From NCBI RefSeq assembly GCF_024611995.1, contig NZ_CP102509.1, positions 1,240,001 to 1,304,000 on the forward strand: a stretch of DNA of 64,000 bases, read 5' to 3'. The position numbers were made by a program, and so were the translations under genes. A model generated the notes under the pieces. That model was given only the letters and a program-made list of their open reading frames with translations. It was not told where the DNA came from and did not search any database. The stretch is from Streptomyces sp. NBC_00162 (lineage in GTDB: Bacteria > Actinomycetota > Actinomycetes > Streptomycetales > Streptomycetaceae). Positions 48,213 to 57,112 of the stretch are shown here, one piece after another; position 1 is the stretch's first letter; each line of letters starts with the position of its first letter.

Positions 48213-49025
48213 ATGAAGGTTCCCCAGGCCGGCGCGGTCGCCGCAGTGATCGCCCTCGCCCTGACCACCTCCGGGTGCGGCGGTGACGATCAGGCCAAGG
48301 GGACCCTCTCCATCGGCATCAAGTTCGACCAGCCGGGCATCGGCCTTCGCGAGCCCGGCGGGATCTTCTCCGGGTTCGACGTGGACGTGGCCACCTACGT
48401 GGCCAAGCAGCTCGGCTACCCGGCGGACCGGATCGAGTTCAAGCAGGTCTACAGCAACGACCGCGAGCTGCTGCTCCAGTACAACGAGGTGGAGTTCGTC
48501 GCCGCGAGCTACTCGATCAACGAGAAGCGCAAGGAGAAGGTCGACTTCGCCGGGCCGTACTTCGTGGCCCACCAGGACATCCTGGTCCGCGCCGCCGACA
48601 CCTCCATCACCAAGGCGGAGGACCTCAACAACAAAAGGCTCTGCTCGGTCACCGGCTCCACCTCGGCGGAGAACATCAGGAAGGGGCTCGCCCCCAAGGC
48701 GAGCGTGCTGGAGCTCCCCGGCTACTCCGAGTGCCTCGTCGCCCTCCAGGACAACATCGTCGACGCCATGACCACGGACAACTCCATCCTGGCCGGGTAC
48801 GCGGCCAGCAAGGGCAACGAGGGCAAGTTCAAGCTGACGGGCCAGAACCTGAGCAACGAGAGCTACGGCATCGGGGTCAAGAAGGGCGACAAGGAACTCC
48901 AGGTCAAGATCAACGCCGCGCTGAAGAAGATGGTCGAGGACGGCTCCTGGGAAGCGGCCGTGAAGAAGAACTTCGGCCCCGACTACAAGTACGAGCCGGC
49001 CCCGCCGATCACAACGGGCAGCTGA
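48213..49025 (+). CDS. Glutamate-type ABC transporter substrate-binding lipoprotein
   Basis: 270 aa. A lipoprotein signal ends in the lipobox TTSGC (Cys about residue 22). The SBP_bac_3 fold follows: KGTLSIGIKFDQPGIG, GFDVDVATYVAKQLGY, NEKRKEKVDFAGPYFVAHQD, VTGSTSAENIRKG, VGVKKGDKELQ-like tail IGVKKGDKELQVKIN. Similar to GluB of glutamate importers. No permease or ATPase gene is beside it, so it is an orphan that may serve a transporter elsewhere or a signalling role. Its 3' end overlaps the convergent gene by 17 bp. Confidence 0.88.
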   Translation: MKVPQAGAVAAVIALALTTSGCGGDDQAKGTLSIGIKFDQPGIGLREPGGIFSGFDVDVATYVAKQLGYPADRIEFKQVYSNDRELLLQYNEVEFVAASYSINEKRKEKVDFAGPYFVAHQDILVRAADTSITKAEDLNNKRLCSVTGSTSAENIRKGLAPKASVLELPGYSECLVALQDNIVDAMTTDNSILAGYAASKGNEGKFKLTGQNLSNESYGIGVKKGDKELQVKINAALKKMVEDGSWEAAVKKNFGPDYKYEPAPPITTGS

Positions 49026-49986
49026 CGATCGTCGAGGCGGTGGCCGGGTCCGACCAGTCGGCGTCGAAGCGGGCGTTGACCACGTAGAGCCGGTCCCGGT
49101 ACACGGCCGCCGTCGTCGGCTCGTCGAAGCGCGGGTCGGTGATCTGCCGGACGAAGCGGGCCCGGCGGCCGTCCCCGCTCAGGGTGAACACGTCGACGGC
49201 GTAGCTCCAGTTGCGTACGACGTACAGCGTGCGGCCGTGGACCACGAGTCCGTCACCGTTGCCCACCGACCCGCCGTCCAGGACGGTCCGGGTGGCGGCG
49301 CCGGTCCGCGGGTCGACGCGGAAGAGCGCCTGGGCAGTGTCGTGCACCACGAGCAGGGCCCGGCCGTCGGGGGTCCGCTCGATGCCGTTGGCGCCCCAAT
49401 ACGCACCGCCGGGCGGAACCGGGACCCATTCCCCGCCGAGCCCGAGGACGCGCGGGGCGGCGCCCGCGCCGGTGAGCTCGCGCCCGGCGGGCAGGAAGTA
49501 CAGGACGTCGTTGAAGGAGTCGGTGAACCAGGCTCCGCCGCATCCCACGATGACGTCGTTGACGAAGGTGGCGCCGGTCGCGGCCTGGTGGGTGGCCAGC
49601 ATCCGGCCGTCACCGGCGTGGACGACCCGGATCTGACCGCTGGCGCCTCCCGCGACCAGCAGCCTGCCGTACGTGTCGAGCTTGAGCCCGACCGAGGCCG
49701 GCCCCTGCCCCTCGGTGATGATCCGGCCGGTGCCGGTGGCCAGGTCGGCCCGGTAGATGGAGCCGTCGATCAGCGAACCCGTGTAGGCCACGCCCCGGGC
49801 GGAGACGGCTATGCCCTCGGGCTGGAAGCCGGGCGGGGTCGCGAGGGTGTCGGGCCGCCCGGCGGCGGACGGAGCGGCTTCGGCCGGGCGCGCCCGGGCG
49901 ACCGGGGCGAGCGGACCTGCGAGCGCGGCGCCGCCGAGGGCGGCGGCCGCGCCGATGAACCTGCGCCGACCCAGGGGTCCAGTCAC
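49009..49986 (-). CDS. Secreted Tat beta-propeller protein (SMP-30/NHL-like)
   Basis: 325 aa. Twin-arginine signal (GRRRFIGAAAALGGAALAG). The mature part is a beta-propeller with repeated blades: GFQPEGIAVSARGVAYTGS, GQIRVVHAGDGR, GANGIERTPDGRALLVVHD, GDGLVVHGRTLYVVRNWS. It resembles SMP-30/gluconolactonase and NHL lactonases, but the metal-binding acidic residues cannot be confirmed by eye. Function unknown. Confidence 0.8.
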   Translation of the reverse strand: MTGPLGRRRFIGAAAALGGAALAGPLAPVARARPAEAAPSAAGRPDTLATPPGFQPEGIAVSARGVAYTGSLIDGSIYRADLATGTGRIITEGQGPASVGLKLDTYGRLLVAGGASGQIRVVHAGDGRMLATHQAATGATFVNDVIVGCGGAWFTDSFNDVLYFLPAGRELTGAGAAPRVLGLGGEWVPVPPGGAYWGANGIERTPDGRALLVVHDTAQALFRVDPRTGAATRTVLDGGSVGNGDGLVVHGRTLYVVRNWSYAVDVFTLSGDGRRARFVRQITDPRFDEPTTAAVYRDRLYVVNARFDADWSDPATASTIVSCPL

Positions 49987-50136
49987 GGCGGTGTCCTTTC
50001 GACTTCCTTGGCACGAGCGATGGTTGACCCTTCTACCTCAGCACATCGCCCGCGCCCCGTCTGTCCCGGAACCGGCCAGTCCCCCTGCCGTTCGGCCGGG
50101 GACGCACGCGCTCCGCCGCCCCCGGCCGGCCCTCGG

Positions 50137-50702
50137 TCAGGCCACCGGGGCCTTCCCGCGCAGCACCGTCAGGAACTCCCGCATCCAGCGCGAGTGGTCG
50201 GGCCAGGCGCGGGCCGACACGAGCGTGCCGTCGACCACGGTCTCGGAGTCCTCGAACTCGGCGCCTGCCGCCTTCATGTCGAGCTCCAGCGCCGGGTACG
50301 CGGTCACCCGGCGGCCGGCCAGCCCCCGGCCGCGGCCGTGATCAGCGGACCGTGGCAGATCTGGGCGATCGGCTTGTCCGACTCGGCGAACGCGGCCAGG
50401 ATCCGCCGCACCTCGGGGTCGTTGCGCAGGTACTCCGGCGCGCGGCCGCCCGGGACGACCAGGGCCGCGTAGTCCTCGACGACCACGTCGGCGAAGGCCA
50501 CATCGGCCGGCCAGGTGTAGCCGGGCTTCTCGGTGTAGGTGTCGAAGCCGTCCTCGAAGTCGTGGACCACGAAGCGCAGCTTCTTCACCGACGGCGCCGC
50601 GATGTGGACCTCGTACCCCTCCTCGCGCAGGCGCTGGTACGGATACAAGACCTCCAGCGACTCCGCCGCGTCACCGGTCACGATGAGGATCTTCACTGCC
50701 AT
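50137..50702 (-). CDS. DJ-1/PfpI-family protein (one apparent frameshift)
   Basis: 188 aa after repair. Typical order: KILIVTGDAAESLEVLYPYQ, ALVVPGGRAPEYLRND, the nucleophile Cys in IAQICHGPLITAAA, then RRVTAYPALELDMKAAGA and WPDHSRWMREFLTVL. These match the PfpI/YhbO branch of protease- or deglycase-like stress proteins. The tail after AAAGG is in another frame; the break is the CCCCC run at 50323-50327. ATG 50702. Confidence 0.85.
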
Positions 50703-50918
50703 GGGCTGCTCCAGGAAGGGCTGTTCACGGTCGGACCGGCCCCCGCGGGGCCACCGCTACCCTGCCCGCGGCGCGCGGACGGCACACACCAAGCTCCCCG
50801 CTCCGGACACATGGTTTTCACCTGTACGGCACATGACAATGTGACTCTCGCTCTGCCACCTGACACCCCGCCAATTCCCCGGGCGGGGACGGTGCGTGTG
50901 GAGAGGTACCCCCACGTG

Positions 50919-51725
50919 ATGAGAATCTCGCGCCTGACTCCCTGGGCCGCCTGCCTCGCGGCAGCCGCCCTGTTCGCCGTACCGGCCGCCGCCTCCGCCG
51001 GCCAGCAGCGGACCGCGGAACCCCAGTCCGCCGCGGCCGCGGTCGACAGCTACTACGCCCCCGCCGAGGGCAAGACCGGAGCGGCCCTGAAGGCCGCCCT
51101 GCACGACATCATCAAGACCCAGTCCAAGGTGTCCTACGACGGCGTGTGGAACGCCCTCAAGGTGACGGACCAGGACCCGGCGAACCCCGACAACGTCATC
51201 CTCGTCTACTCCGGCCGCTCGCAGTCGAAGTCCACCAACGGCGGCGGGGCCAACGACTGGAACCGCGAGCACGTCTGGGCCAAGAGCCACGGCGACTTCG
51301 GCACCGCGACCGGTCCGGGCACCGACCTGCACCATTTGCGCCCCGAGGACGTCACCGTCAACAGCACCCGGGGCAACAAGGACTTCGACAAGGGCGGCAG
51401 CCCCGTCAGCGAGGCCCCCGGCAGCTTCACCGACGCCGACTCCTTCGAGCCGCGCGACGCGGTCAAGGGCGACGTGGCGCGGATGCTGCTCTACATGGCC
51501 GTGCGCTACGACGGCGGCGACGGCTTCGCGGACCTGGAGATGAACGACAAGGTCAACAACGGCTCGGCCCCCGCCCTGGGCCGGATCAGCGTGCTGAAGC
51601 AGTGGAACCAGATGGACCCGCCGGACGCCTTCGAGCAGCGCCGCAACCAGGTCATATTCGACACCTACCAGCACAACCGGAACCCGTTCATCGACCACCC
51701 GGAGTGGGTCGCCTCCATCTGGTGA
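50919..51725 (+). CDS. Secreted endonuclease I-like nuclease
   Basis: 268 aa with a Sec signal (MRISRLTPWAACLAAAALFA) cleaved near ASAG. The endonuclease I fold is shown by DWNREHVWAKSHGDFG (active-site His), GTDLHHLRPEDVTVNSTRGN and DVARMLLYMAVRYDG. It cuts nucleic acids outside the cell, probably for nutrient phosphate or competition. ATG 50919 is preceded by GGAGAG. Extracellular nucleases of this class are common in Streptomyces. Confidence 0.9.
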   Translation: MRISRLTPWAACLAAAALFAVPAAASAGQQRTAEPQSAAAAVDSYYAPAEGKTGAALKAALHDIIKTQSKVSYDGVWNALKVTDQDPANPDNVILVYSGRSQSKSTNGGGANDWNREHVWAKSHGDFGTATGPGTDLHHLRPEDVTVNSTRGNKDFDKGGSPVSEAPGSFTDADSFEPRDAVKGDVARMLLYMAVRYDGGDGFADLEMNDKVNNGSAPALGRISVLKQWNQMDPPDAFEQRRNQVIFDTYQHNRNPFIDHPEWVASIW

Positions 51726-51750
51726 CCCCACGCGACCCCGGGCCGGGCCC

Positions 51751-52815
51751 CTACAGGGCCGGGTAGTCCGTGTACCCGCGGGCATCTCCGCCGAAGAAGG
51801 TGGAGGTGTCCGGGGTGTTGTACGGGCCCTCCGTGCGCAGCCGCGCCGGGAGGTCGGGGTTGGCCAGGAAGAGGGCCCCGAAGGCGAGCAGGTCGGCGGT
51901 GCCCTCCTCGATCAGGGTGAGCGCCCGGTGGTCGGTGGGGCCCTCGGTCGCCGGGTTCAGCACGAGCGGGCCGCTGAACTGCTTGCGCAGCGCCAGCGTG
52001 GTCTCCCGGGCCTCGGGGCCGTGCTCCAGAATGTGCAGGTAGGCCAGCCCGAGCCCGTCGATCTCCTTGACCAGGGCCTCGTAGGCGGGCTGCGGGTCGG
52101 GCTCGTTGATGCTGTTGTACTGGTTTCCGGGCGAGATCCGCAGCCCGGTGCGCTCGGCGCCGATCGCGGCGGCGACCGCCTTGACCACCTCCACGGCGAA
52201 GCGGATGCGGTTCTCGGTGGTGCCGCCCCACTCGTCGGTGCGCTGATTGGAGCCCGGGGCCAGGAACTGGTGGATCAGGTAGCCGTTGGCACCGTGCAGC
52301 TCGACGCCGTCGAACCCGGCCTCGACCGCGTTGCGCGCGGCCTCGGCGAAGTCGGCGATGGTCGCCCGCACCTCGGAGCCGGTCAGCTCGCGGGGGGTCA
52401 CGAAGTCCTTGAGCCCCTCCCCGGTGAAGACCTGGCCCTCGGCGGCGACCGCGGAGGGTGCCACCGGGATCAGACCGTCGGGCAGCAGACTCGGGTGGCC
52501 GATCCGGCCGGAGTGCATGATCTGCGCGAAGATCCTGCCGCCCGCGGCGTGCACCGAGCCGGTGACCTCGCGCCAGGCCGCGACCTGCTCGGCGCTGTGC
52601 AGGCCGGGGGTGAAGGGGTAGCCCTGCCCGACGGCGGAGGGCTGGATCCCCTCGGTGATGATCAGCCCGGCGGAAGCGCGCTGGGTGTAGTACTCGGCGA
52701 CGAGGCCGGTCGCGATCCCGCCCTCCGCCGCCCGGCTCCGGGTCATGGGAGCCAGTGCGATCCGGTTGGGGAGGAGCCCGCCGGCGATGCGGACGGGTTC
52801 GAATGCGCTGGTCAT
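51751..52815 (-). CDS. Old-yellow-enzyme ene-reductase (NemA-like)
   Basis: FMN-dependent alkene reductase, 354 aa. Landmarks: NRIALAPMTRSRA, GQGYPFTPGLHS, AQIMHSGRIGHPS, GVELHGANGYLIHQFL, SNQRTDEWGGTTENR and the C-terminal ADLLAFGALFLANPDL. These fit the OYE family that reduces electrophilic alkenes or nitro compounds. It is divergent from a MarR gene, with two matching operators in the gap, so it is likely induced by such electrophiles. ATG 52815. Confidence 0.92.
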   Translation of the reverse strand: MTSAFEPVRIAGGLLPNRIALAPMTRSRAAEGGIATGLVAEYYTQRASAGLIITEGIQPSAVGQGYPFTPGLHSAEQVAAWREVTGSVHAAGGRIFAQIMHSGRIGHPSLLPDGLIPVAPSAVAAEGQVFTGEGLKDFVTPRELTGSEVRATIADFAEAARNAVEAGFDGVELHGANGYLIHQFLAPGSNQRTDEWGGTTENRIRFAVEVVKAVAAAIGAERTGLRISPGNQYNSINEPDPQPAYEALVKEIDGLGLAYLHILEHGPEARETTLALRKQFSGPLVLNPATEGPTDHRALTLIEEGTADLLAFGALFLANPDLPARLRTEGPYNTPDTSTFFGGDARGYTDYPAL

Positions 52816-52834
52816 GTCTGCCTCACAGAAATAG

Positions 52835-52846
52835 TTGGTCGGCCAA
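52835..52846. promoter_or_regulatory. MarR operator, copy 1
   Basis: TTGGTCGGCCAA, an imperfect palindrome 20 bp before the ene-reductase start; the second copy at 52879 is its exact reverse complement. Confidence 0.65.
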
Positions 52847-52878
52847 TGAAGGCTGCGGAATGCAGCGTACCCCATTAC

Positions 52879-52890
52879 TTGGCCGACCAA
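52879..52890. promoter_or_regulatory. MarR operator, copy 2
   Basis: TTGGCCGACCAA, reverse complement of copy 1, 44 bp away (four helical turns), in the gap between the divergent MarR and ene-reductase genes. Confidence 0.65.
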
Positions 52891-52948
52891 GGTAAAATCT
52901 GCAGGGCGGGTAGGATCCGCCGCACGAGACGAAATGAGGACCCCTGCC

Positions 52949-53473
52949 ATGACCGCGCAAGCAGCCCGGGAACCGCGCACCGAACCCGCCTGTCCGGCGG
53001 TGCCCGGCGCCGTGCTGGACGGGCCGGTCAGTCACGCCATCAGCCGCGTGGCCCGGCTCCACCGGATCGCCGCGGGCCGCGCCCTGCGGGATCTGGGTCT
53101 GCATCCGGGGCAGGAGTTCCTGATGATGCACCTGTGGGACAGCGGGGCCGTGCGTCAGTCCGAGCTGATCAAAGCGGTGGGCCTCGACCCGTCCACTGTG
53201 ACCAAGATGCTCCAGCGCCTCGAACAGGCCGGACACGTCCGGCGCCGCCCCGACCCGGCCGACCGCCGCGCCTCCCTGGTCGAGGCCACGGACGCCAGCT
53301 GCGGGCTGCTCGTCGAGGTGCGCAGGGCCTGGGGCGAGCTGGAACGCCAGACCCTGAACGACCTGGACGCGTCGGAGCGCGCCGAACTGACCCGCCTGCT
53401 GGGCAAGGTGGAGACCACGCTCTGCACCGAGCTCACCCGGAGCGGCGGCGGGGACTGCGACACGACCTGTTAG
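52949..53473 (+). CDS. MarR-family transcriptional regulator
   Basis: 174 aa. Winged helix: LGLHPGQEFLMMHLWDSGAV, QSELIKAVGLDPSTVTKMLQ, RLEQAGHVRRRPDPADRRAS. A Cys-containing C-terminal tail (GGGDCDTTC) could sense redox stress, but this is a guess. ATG 52949 follows GAGGA. It is divergent from the ene-reductase and probably represses it through the paired operators. Its stop overlaps the convergent hexosaminidase stop by 4 bp. Confidence 0.9.
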   Translation: MTAQAAREPRTEPACPAVPGAVLDGPVSHAISRVARLHRIAAGRALRDLGLHPGQEFLMMHLWDSGAVRQSELIKAVGLDPSTVTKMLQRLEQAGHVRRRPDPADRRASLVEATDASCGLLVEVRRAWGELERQTLNDLDASERAELTRLLGKVETTLCTELTRSGGGDCDTTC

Positions 53474-55137
53474 GGCGGGTCCACGCGGTCGGCGAGGGAC
53501 TGGAAGCCGGTCCACGGCAGAGCCGGGGTGCGGGCGTCCCAGACCTTCTGGGAGAGCGCGGCCAGCGGCATCCGGATGCCGGCCGCCACCTGGGCCTGGG
53601 TCTGGGCACCGGACAGGTCGGCCCATATGGCGAGGCGCCCGCCCAGGATCTGGTCCGCGTACTGCGCCGGGACGGCGGTGGTGCCCCGCAGGACCAGCGG
53701 GGTCCACTGCTCGTAGATGCGCCGGCCGGTGGGGTAGGTGAACTGGTTCGGCTCGCCCAGCACGTAGTACAGGTACTCGTCGTTGAGGTTCACGAGCTTG
53801 CGGCCCTCGCGCAGGTACTCGAGCGGCGGGCGGGCGCCGATCTCCTTGCCGGTCCAGTACTCGACCTGGATGTCCTTGGCCGCGCTCGCGACCCCGCCGC
53901 GGAAGAAGCCGTCGTTCCAGGCCTTCAGCGCCTTGCCCGACGGGCGCACGGTGTCCGCGCGGTCGTTGAGCCAGCCCGTGGCCAGGTCCTGCACCCGTGC
54001 CGCGGCCCCGTACCGCTGCCGGGCCGCGCTCGCGAGCTGCGGGAAGGAGGCCTCGGGGTTGCTGACCACCAGCGCCTGGTACTCGTCGGCGCCCAGGTGC
54101 CAGGCCCCGCCGGGGAACAACGGCCGGTACTCGCGGAGCAGTTCGTCGACGAGCTTCGCGGACGCGGGGTTGGCTATGTCCACCGCCCCCTTCACCGCCC
54201 TGCCCTGTGCGTCGCGCAGCTGGAGCTCGGGGTGGACGCGCAGCACCGCGCCGAGGTGTCCGGGCGAGTCGATCTCCGGGACGACCGTGATGTGCAGGCG
54301 GGCGGCGAGTGCGGTGATGCTTCGCACCTGGGCCTTGGTGAGGTGCGGGGTGGAGACGAACTCGGGGTGGCTGTCGGACTCGATGCGGAAGGCCTGGTCG
54401 TCGGAGAAGTGCAGGCCGAGCTGGTTGAGTTTCAGATCGGCCATCTCGCGCAGCCGGTCCTCGATCCAGACGGGGGTGAAGTGCTTGCGCGCTATGTCGA
54501 GGTTGAGCCCGCGCTGGGGCTTTGCCGGGCCGTCGCGCACGGTGCCCTCGGGGGCCGAACCGGCGCTCCGCACGGCCTGTTTGAGGGTGCGGGTGCCGTA
54601 GAAGACCCCGGCCTCGTCGGGGCCGGTGACGCGGACCCGGCCGTCCTTGACCTCGAGGGTGTAGGACTCGGGCGTGCCGGAGCCCTTGGCGCCCAGGGAC
54701 AGGTGCACGTCGCCGGGCCCCGGCTCCGCCGATTCGGCGTACCCCATGCGCAGTTCACCGGCGAGCAGCCTGCCCTCGTCGGCCAGGGCGGCCTTGTCGC
54801 CCGGGTCGACGACCACGCGGGCCCCGGGGGCGGGCTTCCAGCCGGGGCCCCGGGCGGGCACGTGCTCCCGTACGGCCGGGATGGTGCGCGGGGCGACGGA
54901 CAGGGCGTAGGACGGCGTCGGGGACGGGGACGGGGCGGCCTCGGCGGGCGCCGCAGAAGGGGAAGGGGAAGGGGCCGGCGAGCCGGCCGGGGTACTGGTG
55001 CCGGGAGTCGGCGCGGCCGGGGCGCGGGCCTCGTCGGAGGCGGCCGTGCAGCCCGGGACGGCAAGGGTGACCAGTGCGGCGACCGTGGCCGTCGCTATGA
55101 CGTGGCCTCTCACGTGAAACCTCGGATTTCGCATCAT
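53470..55137 (-). CDS. Secreted lipoprotein beta-N-acetylhexosaminidase (GH20)
   Basis: 555 aa. A lipobox AVPGC follows the signal. A long Ala/Pro/Ser/Thr linker precedes a GH20b-like N-domain (about 90-185) and the GH20 catalytic barrel. Seen: RGLNLDIARKHFTPVWI, LNQLGLHFSDDQAFR, VPEIDSPGHLGAVL, and the catalytic Asp-Glu of WHLGADEY, with EYWTGKEIG and KVWDARTPALPW. It releases GlcNAc or GalNAc from chitin oligomers or glycans. Related secreted glycosidases lie at 36.8 and 62.5 kb. Confidence 0.9.
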   Translation of the reverse strand: MMRNPRFHVRGHVIATATVAALVTLAVPGCTAASDEARAPAAPTPGTSTPAGSPAPSPSPSAAPAEAAPSPSPTPSYALSVAPRTIPAVREHVPARGPGWKPAPGARVVVDPGDKAALADEGRLLAGELRMGYAESAEPGPGDVHLSLGAKGSGTPESYTLEVKDGRVRVTGPDEAGVFYGTRTLKQAVRSAGSAPEGTVRDGPAKPQRGLNLDIARKHFTPVWIEDRLREMADLKLNQLGLHFSDDQAFRIESDSHPEFVSTPHLTKAQVRSITALAARLHITVVPEIDSPGHLGAVLRVHPELQLRDAQGRAVKGAVDIANPASAKLVDELLREYRPLFPGGAWHLGADEYQALVVSNPEASFPQLASAARQRYGAAARVQDLATGWLNDRADTVRPSGKALKAWNDGFFRGGVASAAKDIQVEYWTGKEIGARPPLEYLREGRKLVNLNDEYLYYVLGEPNQFTYPTGRRIYEQWTPLVLRGTTAVPAQYADQILGGRLAIWADLSGAQTQAQVAAGIRMPLAALSQKVWDARTPALPWTGFQSLADRVDPP

Positions 55138-55197
55138 GCGCCCGTGTCCCCCGTACCCAACCTGGCACGGGGGACACGGGCGCGCGACCCGGAGGTC

Positions 55198-55626
55198 TCA
55201 GACCAGGGCGTCGAGCGCGGCGGCGGCGAAGCCATGGTCCTGCTCGGGGGCGCCGCCGCCGACGCCGATGGCGCCGATGAGACGGCCGTCGCGGTGCACG
55301 GGCAGCCCGCCCGCGATGAACAGCAGCGGACGGTCGAGGGCCGTGGGCAGGGTGTGGAAGGGACCGCCGGGCTGGACGGCGGCGACCAGGTCGGCGGTTG
55401 GCGCGTTCAGCTGGAGCGCCGTGAAGGCCTTGCGGGTGCTGGTCTCGCCGGAGATCAGCACGGCGCGGTCGTCGCGGCGGAAGGCGAGCAGGTGGCCGCC
55501 CGCGTCGAGGACGGTGACGCTGACCGTGGCCCCGGCCGCTTCGGCGGCCGCCGTGGCGGCGGCGACGAGCAGCTCGGCGTCCTCGGTGGTCAGCGGGGCG
55601 ACGGCGGTGCGGATGGCGCTGGACAT
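55198..55626 (-). CDS. GlcG/HbpS-family heme-binding-like protein
   Basis: 142 aa without a signal. The GlcG/HbpS fold shows as VTVLDAGGHLLAFRRDDRAVL, STRKAFTALQLNAPT and GRLIGAIGVGGGAPEQDHGF. Streptomyces HbpS is an extracellular heme-degrading sensor partner, but this copy lacks an export signal, so it may be a cytoplasmic relative. It lies 59 bp after the MFS stop on the same strand and may share a transcript. Confidence 0.85.
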   Translation of the reverse strand: MSSAIRTAVAPLTTEDAELLVAAATAAAEAAGATVSVTVLDAGGHLLAFRRDDRAVLISGETSTRKAFTALQLNAPTADLVAAVQPGGPFHTLPTALDRPLLFIAGGLPVHRDGRLIGAIGVGGGAPEQDHGFAAAALDALV

Positions 55627-55684
55627 GCGGGTTTCTCCTAGCGGGGGGTGTTGCGGGGGGTGTGTACGGGGGAACGGGGGCGGG

Positions 55685-56911
55685 TCAGTGGTGGGCGGGT
55701 GCGGCGGCGGCCGCCTCGGGGGCCGCGGACGCGACCACCGTGCCGCCGCGTACCGCATGTCCCGCCGTACGGCGCTCCAGGGCGCCGGAGACCAGGGCGA
55801 GCACCAGGGCGGAGGCGGCCAGCGCCGCGCCGACCCAGTTCGGGGCGGTCCAGCCGAGGCCCGCGGCGATCACGAGGCCACCGAGCCAGGCGGCGAGCGC
55901 GTTGCCCAGGTTGAAGGCGCCGATGTTGACGGCGGAGGCCAGGGTCGGCGCGCCAGCGGCCTGGTCGAGGACCCGCTTCTGGAGCGGGGGCACGGTCGCG
56001 AAGCCGAGGGCACCGATGAGCACGATGGTGACGGCGGCGCCCGCCTTGGTGTGGGCGGTGAGGGTGAAGACGGCCAGGGTGACGGCGAGCGCGCCCAGGG
56101 AGACGTACAGCATCGGCATCAGCGCACGGTCGGCGTACCGGCCGCCCATGAGGTTGCCCACGACCATGCCGAGGCCGAAGAGGACGAGCAGCCAGGTCAC
56201 GGAGGAGTCGGCGAAGCCCGCGACGTCGGTCATCATCGGGGTGATGTAGGTGATCGCGGCGAAGACGCCGCCGAAGCCGAGCACGGTCATCGCCATCGCC
56301 AGCAGCACCTGCACGTTGCGGAAGGCGGCCAGCTCGCTGCGGATCCGTACGCCGCCTTCGGGCCGGGGCAGTTCGGGGACCAGGCGGGCGATGCCGAGCA
56401 GGCCGAGGACTCCGAGCCCGGCGACGATGAGGAAGGTGACGCGCCAGCCGAGGGTCTGGCCGACGAGGGTGCCGAGCGGGACGCCCACCACGTTGGCCAC
56501 GGTCAGGCCGGTGAACATCATGGCGATCGCTCCGGCCTTCTTCTCGGGGGCGACGAGTTCGGCGGCGACGACCGCTCCGATGCCGAAGAAGGCTCCGTGG
56601 GCGAGCGAGGCGACGACACGGCCGGTGAGCATGACCCCGAAGGCGGGGGCGAGCGCGGAGAGCACGTTGCCCGCGATGAACAGGCCCATGAGCAGCATCA
56701 GCATCCGCTTGCGGGGGATGCGGGTGCCGAGGACGGTCATCAGCGGCGCGCCGAGGACCACGCCGAGGGCGTAGCCGGTGACCAGGAAGCCCGCGGTGGG
56801 GATGGAGACGCCGTACTCACCGGCGACCTCGGGCAGCAGGCCCATGATCACGAACTCGGTGGTGCCGATCCCGAAGGCCCCGATGGCGAGGGCGAGGAGG
56901 GCGAAAGGCAT
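55685..56911 (-). CDS. MFS efflux transporter (DHA1 type)
   Basis: 408 aa with 12 helices. N-terminal AIGAFGIGTTEFVIMGLLPE is typical of the DHA1/Cml-type drug exporters, and the loop GAPLMTVLGTRIPRKRML and motif C-like GYALGVVLGAPL are present. It should pump out a drug or small metabolite. It is divergent from a MarR gene that probably represses it; the gap has three direct repeats. Confidence 0.9.
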   Translation of the reverse strand: MPFALLALAIGAFGIGTTEFVIMGLLPEVAGEYGVSIPTAGFLVTGYALGVVLGAPLMTVLGTRIPRKRMLMLLMGLFIAGNVLSALAPAFGVMLTGRVVASLAHGAFFGIGAVVAAELVAPEKKAGAIAMMFTGLTVANVVGVPLGTLVGQTLGWRVTFLIVAGLGVLGLLGIARLVPELPRPEGGVRIRSELAAFRNVQVLLAMAMTVLGFGGVFAAITYITPMMTDVAGFADSSVTWLLVLFGLGMVVGNLMGGRYADRALMPMLYVSLGALAVTLAVFTLTAHTKAGAAVTIVLIGALGFATVPPLQKRVLDQAAGAPTLASAVNIGAFNLGNALAAWLGGLVIAAGLGWTAPNWVGAALAASALVLALVSGALERRTAGHAVRGGTVVASAAPEAAAAAPAHH

Positions 56912-57009
56912 GAGGGGAGGTGTCCTTCACGGGGAGGGGGTGGTGCGGGGGTGGCGGGCGGCCACCGGGACGACACGTTGCTGTCGCCGCTTACGTGCGT
57001 CCACATTAA

Positions 57010-57058
57010 TTGCAGACGCGGGATATTTGCAAGCGCGGGCTATTGCAGAGGTGGCCTA
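57010..57058. promoter_or_regulatory. Three direct repeats in the MFS-MarR gap
   Basis: Three 16-mers start at 57010, 57027 and 57043: TTGCAGACGCGGGATA, TTGCAAGCGCGGGCTA and TTGCAGAGGTGGCCTA. The first two share 13 of 16 positions. The gap of about 200 bp is AT-richer here. They are candidate binding sites for the MarR protein at 57113. Confidence 0.55.
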
Positions 57059-57112
57059 TCCTGGTGGTCACACGCGATGTCACACGCGGTACCCGCTTCG
57101 AAGGAGGAGCCC

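Noticed and set aside
51928..55641. A single 1237-codon open reading on the plus strand
   Set aside because: It is the antisense shadow of the ene-reductase, GH20 and GlcG genes; long stop-free antisense frames are common at this GC content and it has no domain similarity.
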